This document shows positions 55,341 through 62,914 of a DNA stretch of 64,000 nt, piece after piece. Where the stretch lies: assembly GCF_900231835.1 (NCBI RefSeq), contig NZ_OCTN01000002.1, positions 620,001 to 684,000 on the forward strand, in the 5' to 3' direction. Every line of letters begins with the position of its first letter. Within the stretch, counting starts at the first letter, position 1. The notes under the pieces were generated by a model that saw only the letters and a list, made by a program, of their open reading frames with translations, was not told the origin of the DNA and did no database searches. The DNA is from Pontivivens marinum. GTDB lineage: Bacteria > Pseudomonadota > Alphaproteobacteria > Rhodobacterales > Rhodobacteraceae. The translations under genes were made by a program, and so were the position numbers.

Positions 55341-55550
55341 TTTCAATTTCCTCGTGAACACACCAGTTGCCCTCTGAACTAAGGCACTATATGCGACGCA
55401 ACAAGATGAAAAAGCGACCAGCGCTGTTTTCCGACAGCTTCCGATGCATATCTATGTCGGGAATGACGCATTCTAGGTCGCGCCAATGCACACCACCGGT
55501 GCCGTGCACGCTATCACGGTTATACGGATCAGAAACAAGGACGCCCCCCA

Positions 55551-55847
55551 ATGCCCGATGTGACCATAGTTTACTGGCGCGACATTCCTGCGCAGGTCAT
55601 CGTTGGCAAAGGGCGTCGCGCCGCCAAGGTACAACTGCCCGAACGTTTCGAGCAGGCAATCGACCGCGCCGCGATGAAAACGGGCGCCGCCTCCACGGAT
55701 GACTACCTTGCCGATTGGCGCAAGGCGGACCCCTACGTGGTTGACGGTGAGCAGGCCGAAATCGCAGCGGCCGAGGCAGCGCGCCTCGACGCTGAATACG
55801 ACAAGGACCGCATCCTGACCCTGATCGCAAATGGAGGTCGGGCCTGA
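55551..55847 (+). CDS. Small 'virulence factor' family protein (PF13769-like)
   Basis: This 98-residue protein begins MPDVTIVYWRDIPAQVIVGKG and has a helical C-terminus rich in Ala/Glu. It resembles the small family labelled virulence factor, whose genes often occur next to methyltetrahydrofolate-corrinoid methyltransferase genes in Alphaproteobacteria. AGGA precedes the ATG. It is probably co-transcribed with the MetF-like gene 51 bases downstream. Its biochemical role is unknown; the family name says little. Confidence 0.8.
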   Translation: MPDVTIVYWRDIPAQVIVGKGRRAAKVQLPERFEQAIDRAAMKTGAASTDDYLADWRKADPYVVDGEQAEIAAAEAARLDAEYDKDRILTLIANGGRA

Positions 55848-55898
55848 CAGCCCGCCATGGTGATGCGGGCCTGACGCCCTGCTTTGGTGGAGAAGACA

Positions 55899-56822
55899 AT
55901 GAGCAACATCCTCTCGTTCATGCGGCGCAAACCGGCCAGTACCGCCGGTGACCCCTCAATCGCGTCGTTTCTGAACGGCTTCTCGATCGAGGTAATGCCC
56001 CGTACAGCGGAAAAGATCGAAGATTTCCGCGCCATTTTGCCCCAATCCACCCGCGTCTATATCGCCCATATTGACGGCACCCCGATCGAGGACATGGTCG
56101 CCACCGCCGCGCGCCTAACCGATCAGGGCTTTACCGCCATGCCGCACTTCCCGGCGCGCATCATCGCGGACAAGGCAACGCTGGCCGAATGGATCAGCCG
56201 CTATGCAGATATCGGCGTTAATCAGGGATTGTTGATTGCCGGCGGCGTGACCGAGCCGCGCGGCGATTTCCACTGCTCGATGGATCTGCTGGAAACCGGC
56301 CTGTTCGATGCAGCCGGCTTTGATCGCCTGCATGTCGGTGGTCATCCCGAGGGCAACAAGGATATCGACCCCGACGGCTCCGACCGCAACGTGATGGATG
56401 CCCTGCGGTGGAAGCAGAAATTCTCGGACCGTACCGACGCTAAAATGGCCGTCGCAACCCAGTTCTGTTTCGAGGCCCAGCCCGTCATCGAATGGGCCGA
56501 CCGCTTGCAAGCGGAGGGCATCGACCTGCCGATCCATATCGGCGTCGCGGGTCCGGCCAAGCTGCAAACCCTCATCAAATTCTCGCTGGCCTGTGGCGTT
56601 GGCGCGTCGCTGCGCGTGCTGCAACGCCGCGCGGCGGACCTGACAAAACTGGTTCTGCCCTTTACACCGGATGAGTTTCTCGCCGATCTGGCGCGGCACA
56701 AGGCGACGCATCCGGGCTTCGGCGTTGAAAGCGTCCACCTATTCCCGCTTGGCGGCATCAAAAAGACCGCCGAGTATACCGACCTGCACGGCCAACCGGC
56801 TGCGCACGTCGCAAACGCATAA
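55899..56822 (+). CDS. MetF-like methylenetetrahydrofolate reductase paralogue
   Basis: This ~307-residue protein has a MTHFR-like TIM-barrel pattern, FSIEVMPRTAEKIEDFRAILP, HFPARIIADKATLAEWI, VGGHPEGNKDIDP and QFCFEAQPVIEWADRL. It lacks the FEFFPP block of true MetF, which is encoded separately nearby. It is followed 19 bases later by the corrinoid methyltransferase gene. In one-carbon pathways such paralogues may oxidise methyl-THF made from methylated amines or sulfonium compounds. GGAG precedes the ATG at 55899. Confidence 0.88.
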   Translation: MSNILSFMRRKPASTAGDPSIASFLNGFSIEVMPRTAEKIEDFRAILPQSTRVYIAHIDGTPIEDMVATAARLTDQGFTAMPHFPARIIADKATLAEWISRYADIGVNQGLLIAGGVTEPRGDFHCSMDLLETGLFDAAGFDRLHVGGHPEGNKDIDPDGSDRNVMDALRWKQKFSDRTDAKMAVATQFCFEAQPVIEWADRLQAEGIDLPIHIGVAGPAKLQTLIKFSLACGVGASLRVLQRRAADLTKLVLPFTPDEFLADLARHKATHPGFGVESVHLFPLGGIKKTAEYTDLHGQPAAHVANA

Positions 56823-56841
56823 CTTTAAGGAATTCCTCCAA

Positions 56842-57798
56842 ATGACCAGAACCATTGTCGAATCCAAGACGAAGACAACGATCATCGGCTTCGACCAGCC
56901 GTTCTGTGTGATCGGTGAGCGGATCAACCCCACAGGCCGCAAAAAACTGGCTGCCGAATTGGAGGCTGGCGATTTCACCACCGTTGAGCGTGACGCGCTG
57001 GAGCAAGTGGCCTGTGGCGCAACCATGCTGGACGTGAATTCCGGCGCGGTTTTCACCAACAAAATGGCCGAGGATGCACGCTACGCCGACAACAACTTTG
57101 TTGAGCCGATGCTGATGCCAGAACTGATCCGCCGCGTGCAGGCGCTGGTCGATGTGCCACTGTGCATCGACAGCTCGGTCCCCGGCGCGCTTGAGGCTGG
57201 GTTGGAGGCCTGCGAGGGTCGCCCCCTGCTGAACTCCGTCACCGGCGAGGAGGAGCGGCTGGAACTGGTTCTGCCATTGGTTAAGAAATATAACGTCCCT
57301 GTCGTGGCGATTTCCAACGACGATACCGGCATCTCCGAGGACCCCGATGTCCGCTTCGCCGTGGCCAAGAAAATCGTCGAGCGTGCAGCCGATTTCGGCA
57401 TCCCCGCCCATGACATCGTGGTTGACCCGCTGGTCATGCCAATCGGTGCAATGGGCACGGCTGGCCTGCAAGTTTTCGCGCTGGTTCGCCGTTTGCGTGA
57501 GGAGCTGGGCGTCAACACCACTTGCGGCGCGTCCAACGTCTCGTTCGGCCTGCCCAACCGCCACGGGATCAACGCGGCGTTCCTGCCCATGGCCATCGCG
57601 TCGGGCATGACCTCCGCCATTATGAACCCCGTGCGCCCGCAGGAAATGGAGGCGATCCGCGCCGCCAACTTCCTGATGAACAACGACGCGCACGGCTCCG
57701 AATGGATCCGCGCCAACAAACCGGTCCTAGCCGAGGGCGAAGCCGAAGCAGGCGCCCGCGGCCGCCGCGCAGGTGGCCGCCGCCGTCGGCCAGCGTAA
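56842..57798 (+). CDS. Methyltetrahydrofolate:corrinoid methyltransferase (MtgA-like)
   Basis: This 318-residue TIM-barrel, pterin-binding methyltransferase shows VIGERINPTGRKKLAAELE, ATMLDVNSGAV, PLCIDSSVPGALEAGLEA and TTCGASNVSFGLPNRHGINAAFL, conserved in methyl-THF:corrinoid methyltransferases. In glycine-betaine demethylation (MtgA) the family moves the methyl group from a corrinoid protein to THF. The ATG at 56842 has AAGG before it; a longer frame to 56671 overlaps the upstream gene. The C-terminus ends with an Arg-rich tail. No corrinoid protein or MttB-type methyltransferase is visible in the window. Confidence 0.92.
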   Translation: MTRTIVESKTKTTIIGFDQPFCVIGERINPTGRKKLAAELEAGDFTTVERDALEQVACGATMLDVNSGAVFTNKMAEDARYADNNFVEPMLMPELIRRVQALVDVPLCIDSSVPGALEAGLEACEGRPLLNSVTGEEERLELVLPLVKKYNVPVVAISNDDTGISEDPDVRFAVAKKIVERAADFGIPAHDIVVDPLVMPIGAMGTAGLQVFALVRRLREELGVNTTCGASNVSFGLPNRHGINAAFLPMAIASGMTSAIMNPVRPQEMEAIRAANFLMNNDAHGSEWIRANKPVLAEGEAEAGARGRRAGGRRRRPA

Positions 57799-57844
57799 GA
57801 TACATTAGGCGCGGCCCTGCGGGGCTGCGCCATCTATGGGCTAT

Positions 57845-58492
57845 TCACTCTGCACTGCGATCGAGCAATCCACATCGATCCTTGATAGCATCAACTAACA
57901 GCAAGCATATATGCGTAAAGCCCAATACGGCGTCTCGATAATCATCAGGACTACTGTTTTTTTCCGTCCCACCGAACGCCATTTTGACTTTTAGCCCTAC
58001 ACCCTCCACAGTCTCTCTATCATAAATCTGTGCGTAGACTCTCTTCATGTGGAAATCTGAAAGGTGCACCGCTCCTGAAGAATTTTTGTAAACATGATCA
58101 ATCCATGACCCAAGTGGTTTGATCTGTTTCATCAACCATGCATCAGTAGCCTTCTCGTTTTGATTGCGAAGCTTCATTTGATTAATCCGCTCACCATCAA
58201 AAACCTTTTTGGCAAAAATTTCTGCATCCATTCCATCGGTATCTTCAGCCCAAAAAAGTGCGTAAAATCTCGCCAAAGTATCTAGATTCAGCCTCAATAT
58301 CGTCGTTAAAATCTGCTCATTACTAACTTCAACAGAATGCTGAAACGCCTCTATTAACGATAACGTTCTGCGTATGGCAGCTAAGATAAATAATTTCTCA
58401 AATTCAATATTATCGCCCAATTTGGCAACAGCTTCGGCGCAAATCCTTAAATCTCCGACTACGCTATCAATTTTTGGATAATTATCGGCCAT
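57845..58492 (-). CDS. Unrecognised AT-rich gene within the one-carbon module
   Basis: This 215-residue, mostly helical protein has no signal peptide or motif I recognise. It lies on the opposite strand between the corrinoid methyltransferase and its activator. Its codons are noticeably richer in A and T than its neighbours (AAA, AAT, TTT common), which suggests recent acquisition. The segment NSSGAVHLSDFHMKRVYAQ is the most ordered-looking part. Such genes of unknown helical type can be defence or accessory cargo, but nothing here proves it. Confidence 0.75.
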   Translation of the reverse strand: MADNYPKIDSVVGDLRICAEAVAKLGDNIEFEKLFILAAIRRTLSLIEAFQHSVEVSNEQILTTILRLNLDTLARFYALFWAEDTDGMDAEIFAKKVFDGERINQMKLRNQNEKATDAWLMKQIKPLGSWIDHVYKNSSGAVHLSDFHMKRVYAQIYDRETVEGVGLKVKMAFGGTEKNSSPDDYRDAVLGFTHICLLLVDAIKDRCGLLDRSAE

Positions 58493-58703
58493 TTACCCAC
58501 CTCCAAATTGGGACACAATATACACCACCTATTTCATCAAACTATATTCGATGAAGAAATAATCTCATTCCTTGGTATAAAGCTTAGGCTGCACCCTTGC
58601 GGCCTCCAATGTCGCAATTCCCCCGCCCTGCGACGGCTTGCACCTTTCACAGCCCTCGCTGCTGGCATATCAAGGCATTACGTGCAGCAAAGGCGCCCCT
58701 GAT

Positions 58704-60731
58704 ATGTCCCAGAATGATCCACTCGTAATCTTCACGCCCTCTGGTAAGCGGGGGCATTTCCCCAATGGAACGAAGGTGCTGGACGCGGCGCGCCAGCTTG
58801 GCGTTGACCTCGACTCTGTGTGCGGCGGACGGGGCATCTGCTCGAAATGTCAGGTGCAGCCGTCCTTTGGGGATTTCTCCAAGCACGGGATTACCTCGCA
58901 GCCCGACGCGCTCAGCGATTGGAACGCGGTTGAGGAGCGGTACAAATCCATTCGCGGCCTGATCGACGGTCGCCGTCTGGGCTGTCAGGCGCAGGTCAAT
59001 GGCGATGTTGTCATCGACGTCCCCCCTGAAAGCCAAGTGCACAAACAGGTCGTCCGTAAATCCGCCGATACGCGTGAGATCGTGCTCGACCCTGCCACCC
59101 GCCTTTACTACGTTGAGGTTGAGGAGCCGGATATGCACGAACCCTCCGGCGATCTGGAGCGGTTGAGCAAGGCATTGGCCGAACAATGGAACCTGCCCAA
59201 CACCACCTCCGACCTGCGGATCATGCAACACCTGCAACCTGCGCTGCGGCAGGGTAAATGGAAGGTCACAGTCGCCGTTTATCAGGGCAAGGGCCTGGGC
59301 GAGGCGCGCATCATTCACGTCTGGCCGGGCTATTACGAGGGCACGATTTACGGCCTCGCCATCGACCTCGGCTCAACCACTATCGCGGCGCATCTATGCG
59401 ATCTGCAAACCGGCAAAGTGCTGACCTCCTCGGGCATCATGAACCCGCAAATCCGCTTTGGTGAGGATTTGATGAGCCGCGTCAGCTATTCCATGATGAA
59501 TCCCGGCGGCGCGGCCGAGATGACAACCGCCGTGCGCACCGCGCTGCAAGCTTTGGTTAACACCGTCGCCGCAGAGGCGATCATTGACCCTGCCCTGATT
59601 GTTGAGGCTGTCTTCGTCGCCAACCCCGTCATGCACCACCTGCTGCTGGGCATTGATCCGGTTGAGCTGGGGCAAGCTCCCTTCGCGCTGGCCACTTCCG
59701 ACAGTATGACCCTGTGGGCGTCCGAGCTCGACCTGACCATGCATCCCTCGGCCAGCATTTACATCCTGCCCTGCATCGCGGGCCATGTGGGCGCAGACGC
59801 CGCCGCCGTTGCATTATCCGAAGCTCCGAACCGGTCCGAGGACCTCGTCCTGATCGTGGATGTCGGCACCAACGCGGAAATCCTGCTGGGGAACAAGCAT
59901 AAGGTTCTCGCCTGCTCGTCCCCCACCGGTCCCGCATTTGAGGGCGCACAAATCTCATCCGGCCAACGCGCCGCCCCCGGTGCAATCGAGCGAGTGGAGA
60001 TTAACCCCGTGACCAAGGAACCCCGCTTCCGCGTGATCGGCTCCGAAAAATGGTCGGATGAGGACGGCTTCACCGAGGAAGCCGGAACCATCACCGGCAT
60101 CTGCGGTTCCGGCATTATCGAGGCGATTGCAGAAATGCGGATGGCGGGCCTCGTCGATCCTAGCGGCTTGATCGGCTCTGCCGCGCAAACCGGCACAGAA
60201 CGCTGTATGCCCAATGGCCGCACCCATGAATATGTACTATTTGAGGGCGACGGAACCTCACCCCGCATCACCGTCACCAATGGCGACGTGCGCGCAATTC
60301 AGTTGGCCAAGGCAGCCCTCTATGCCGGTGCCCGCCTGCTGATGGACCAGATGGGCGTAGATGAAGTAGACCGCGTCGTGCTGGCCGGTGCCTTCGGCGC
60401 GCATATCTCGCCCAAACACGCCATGGTACTGGGCATGATCCCCGATTGTGATGTCGAGAAAGTAACCAGCGCCGGAAACGCCGCCGGAACCGGCGCCCGC
60501 ATCGCCCTACTCAACGCCGCCGCCCGCCGCGAGGTCGAAAGCACCGTCCGCCAAATCGTAAAGGTTGAAACAGCCGTCGAGCCAAGATTCCAGGAACACT
60601 TCGTAGCCGCCAGCAACATCCCCCACGCAACAGACGCCTACGCAAAACTACGCGCGATTGCGCCACTGCCTGATGTAAGCTTCAACACAAATGGCGAGGA
60701 AGGCGGTCGGCGCAGACGTCGGCGGGGTTAG
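58704..60731 (+). CDS. Corrinoid activation ATPase (RACo/RamA-like, 2Fe-2S + ASKHA)
   Basis: This 675-residue protein has an N-terminal 2Fe-2S ferredoxin domain (DSVCGGRGICSKCQVQP near 33-49, and GCQAQ near 95) and a long ASKHA ATPase region (GLAIDLGSTTIAAHLCDLQT near 226, LIVDVGTNAEILLGNK near 390, VLAGAFGAHISPKHAMVLG near 560). Such DUF4445-type proteins reductively reactivate Co(II) corrinoid proteins using ATP. It serves the neighbouring methyl-THF:corrinoid methyltransferase. An earlier frame to 58638 is less likely than the ATG at 58704. The C-terminus is Arg-rich, ending EEGGRRRRRRG. Confidence 0.92.
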   Translation: MSQNDPLVIFTPSGKRGHFPNGTKVLDAARQLGVDLDSVCGGRGICSKCQVQPSFGDFSKHGITSQPDALSDWNAVEERYKSIRGLIDGRRLGCQAQVNGDVVIDVPPESQVHKQVVRKSADTREIVLDPATRLYYVEVEEPDMHEPSGDLERLSKALAEQWNLPNTTSDLRIMQHLQPALRQGKWKVTVAVYQGKGLGEARIIHVWPGYYEGTIYGLAIDLGSTTIAAHLCDLQTGKVLTSSGIMNPQIRFGEDLMSRVSYSMMNPGGAAEMTTAVRTALQALVNTVAAEAIIDPALIVEAVFVANPVMHHLLLGIDPVELGQAPFALATSDSMTLWASELDLTMHPSASIYILPCIAGHVGADAAAVALSEAPNRSEDLVLIVDVGTNAEILLGNKHKVLACSSPTGPAFEGAQISSGQRAAPGAIERVEINPVTKEPRFRVIGSEKWSDEDGFTEEAGTITGICGSGIIEAIAEMRMAGLVDPSGLIGSAAQTGTERCMPNGRTHEYVLFEGDGTSPRITVTNGDVRAIQLAKAALYAGARLLMDQMGVDEVDRVVLAGAFGAHISPKHAMVLGMIPDCDVEKVTSAGNAAGTGARIALLNAAARREVESTVRQIVKVETAVEPRFQEHFVAASNIPHATDAYAKLRAIAPLPDVSFNTNGEEGGRRRRRRG

Positions 60732-60808
60732 AGCCCAATGAAACCGCATACGCCCATTGATTTCATTTTTATATACTCCAATAATACCGAAACATTATTG
60801 GATTATAT

Positions 60809-61378
60809 ATGATGAAGTCAATTTATCCGGCACTTATATTATTGACGTCATGTAGTGCGATTTTAGAATCTCACACACCAACAGCCAGTTGGCCTGACAT
60901 CACAACGCAATCATCTTCGACCCTATGTAGTGCCTATCGGAGCGAAGCTGTTCCAAATCGAACAAAATTGATGATTGAAACTGAGCTTGCTGCACGCAAC
61001 CAAAGACAGTGTTTGGGAGCAAACTACGGTACTTACAGCGCTGCGAATATTGGGTTAGCACTTTATCCCCGACCCAACGCATCATATCCGACTTCACCCA
61101 GTGATCTTCGAAACTGTGATGATTTTTCCAGCGGCGCGCAGGCACAAAGTTTCTTTTTGGCCAATGGTGGACCCACAAGAGACCCCAACAATTTGGATAG
61201 CGACGGTGACGGCTTAGCATGTGAATGGGGTACGCAAGCCAGACAATTATCCACTTATCGTCCGCCAGAAATAACGCCAGTTCGACCAAGGTCCTCAAGC
61301 TCAAGATGTTACACCGGTCCAAGGGGTGGTCGTTATACAATAACTGCCAGCGGAAACCGAAACTATGGAGGGTGCTAG
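60809..61378 (+). CDS. Lipoprotein with Excalibur calcium-binding and PBCV-type basic domains
   Basis: This 189-residue AT-rich gene encodes a probable lipoprotein, MMKSIYPALILLTSCSAI, with lipobox LTSC. An Excalibur-like domain follows at ~110-140, with NCDDFSSGAQAQSFFLANGG and DSDGDGLACEW (Ca-loop Asp residues). The C-terminus YTGPRGGRYTITASGNRNY is the basic adaptor-like motif seen in some phage- and virus-associated surface proteins. It would sit in the periplasm or outer membrane. Base composition differs from neighbours and suggests transfer. Confidence 0.8.
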   Translation: MMKSIYPALILLTSCSAILESHTPTASWPDITTQSSSTLCSAYRSEAVPNRTKLMIETELAARNQRQCLGANYGTYSAANIGLALYPRPNASYPTSPSDLRNCDDFSSGAQAQSFFLANGGPTRDPNNLDSDGDGLACEWGTQARQLSTYRPPEITPVRPRSSSSRCYTGPRGGRYTITASGNRNYGGC

Positions 61379-61570
61379 CAGGCAGTGAGCAAAAATATGC
61401 ACGCTCTACATTTTTTTATTCACACATTACAAAAAGGGATTGATCGGTTTTCACCGACTTAAGGTGTATGGCTGTACCGACACCAACGCCAAATCTGCCA
61501 GCCAGAAAGCAGCCACATAGCAGCCGCTTTCCAGCCTGTTTTTGCATCAAGTATTCGAACCTAAGCAGCC

Positions 61571-62683
61571 CTAACCATTACTTGCCAGCAACCGTAGACG
61601 GGAGAAAAATTCGCCGCGATCCACGTAGCATCCATGCAGATGGCGGAAGCCCGTCGATGGGTCAAAAGAGTCCCGTCCGTGCAGCACGCGGCGGTTATCA
61701 AACACCACCATCTCGCCCGCTTTCAGCTTTAGCTCGACCCGATATTTCGCGTCCCGTGTCTTCGCCATATAGGCCCGATAGGCGCGGTAATATGCAGGCA
61801 TAATCTCGGTCGGCATATCAAAAATGCCAGCCAAATGAGCATTATAGCGGATTTCAATGACCTCGCCGCCAGCACCAAGAGTGATGACCGGCCTATGCAC
61901 CCGAATGTCCGCATCACCGTCATGGAACCGGAACGGAATAGACACCTCACACAGTAATCGGAACGCCTCCGGATCCTCCAACCGCAGATCCTCCGCCATC
62001 GCAAATCCATCCGCAAATAGCGATCCACCACCCGTCGCCTCATTCGCGAGGCAGTGCAAGAACTGATACCCCGGAGGAACCTCTTGATTGGGCAAATCAG
62101 TGTGCAACGGCAATGCAACGGATGTATACGCCAAGTTATTCGGATCAGGCTTGTTTATGACCTCAAATGTCGTTCCAAAGTTAGTCTGACGCAGAAAGCC
62201 AATTCGCTGAGCTATCTCAACACCTGCCTCAACTCTATCATCTAGATTCTCAACAATAGCTAAGCCCAAACTCGCAGTATCCATCATCCATGCGTTTAAG
62301 GCGCTATCTTCAGATAAAACTGGTGCCGCGGTATGACGGGGAACGCCCACCTTCCCTAAATCACCACGCCAAAGGTTGGCAGGAACATCACCAGCATCAA
62401 ATTCACGCTGCCCAGGCCGATGTGTACTAAGCAACGCAACCGGCATATAGCTGATGTGACCATCATCATATTTTAGATCGACAATATTTTCATTGATCTC
62501 AGCTGAAATTAATTCTGGCTCATCTTCTAGTGCCAGCAAATCCAGCATGCGTTCTTGCGTTTCCGGATGCAGGCCCGAGGGGCAATTGTCGCGCAGCCAT
62601 ATCGTGGGAAATTGCGAGATAGCACCATCCGCCCACATCACGTCAAGCGTGGTGGAGCGGACCGTCAAGGATTGAACAGTCAT
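61571..62683 (-). CDS. Gamma-butyrobetaine hydroxylase-like Fe(II)/2-oxoglutarate dioxygenase
   Basis: This 370-residue protein has the BBOX/TML hydroxylase N-terminal domain (WLRDNCPSGLHPETQERMLDLL at ~30-52) and a TauD-like catalytic domain. Iron ligands appear as LHTDLPNQE (HxD) and VLHGRDSFD (distal His). FRHLHGCYVDRGEFFSRLR contains the 2-oxoglutarate Arg region. It would hydroxylate a trimethylated amino acid such as gamma-butyrobetaine to carnitine in the cytoplasm. It stands near the one-carbon module, whose pathway could take methyl groups from quaternary amines. Partner transport genes are not adjacent. Confidence 0.88.
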   Translation of the reverse strand: MTVQSLTVRSTTLDVMWADGAISQFPTIWLRDNCPSGLHPETQERMLDLLALEDEPELISAEINENIVDLKYDDGHISYMPVALLSTHRPGQREFDAGDVPANLWRGDLGKVGVPRHTAAPVLSEDSALNAWMMDTASLGLAIVENLDDRVEAGVEIAQRIGFLRQTNFGTTFEVINKPDPNNLAYTSVALPLHTDLPNQEVPPGYQFLHCLANEATGGGSLFADGFAMAEDLRLEDPEAFRLLCEVSIPFRFHDGDADIRVHRPVITLGAGGEVIEIRYNAHLAGIFDMPTEIMPAYYRAYRAYMAKTRDAKYRVELKLKAGEMVVFDNRRVLHGRDSFDPSTGFRHLHGCYVDRGEFFSRLRLLASNG

Positions 62684-62914
62684 TTAAAAACCTAATCGTT
62701 TCATATGTTTGGAACGTTGATTGCAGTCAATCAACGGTGGGGCGGCGGCCACCACTCCTGCGTTTTGCCATAGGGGGAACCGGCAGCGCGGCCCCCTAGC
62801 AAAGTATATGAAACGTCCTTTTTCATAGGCTGACATTATGGAGCCACCGCCCGCACAGCAAGCGTAGAAACGGCCCGCCATCAAGACGGGCCGCTGCAAT
62901 GCCTTGTCCCGGGA
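62684..62914. other. Intergenic region between dioxygenase and LivK-like gene
   Basis: A short minus-strand frame (62684-62899) has no family features and I do not call it a gene. The region holds a terminator-like hairpin at 62871-62893. Confidence 0.6.
62871..62893 (-). terminator. Terminator-like hairpin after the LivK-like gene
   Basis: A 7-base stem CGGCCCG / CGGGCCG with a 9-base loop is followed on the minus strand by TTTCTA, 21 bases after the stop codon. Confidence 0.75.

Noticed and set aside
55341-55550. Possible SAM or cobalamin riboswitch upstream of metF or the one-carbon genes
   Set aside because: I found no conserved riboswitch core by eye on either strand.
56758-57693. Minus-strand frame (311 residues) opposite the corrinoid methyltransferase
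   Set aside because: The sense frame has all family motifs; the antisense product has none.
62684-62899. Short minus-strand frame between the dioxygenase and the LivK-like gene
   Set aside because: No recognisable features, and the region contains a terminator-like hairpin.
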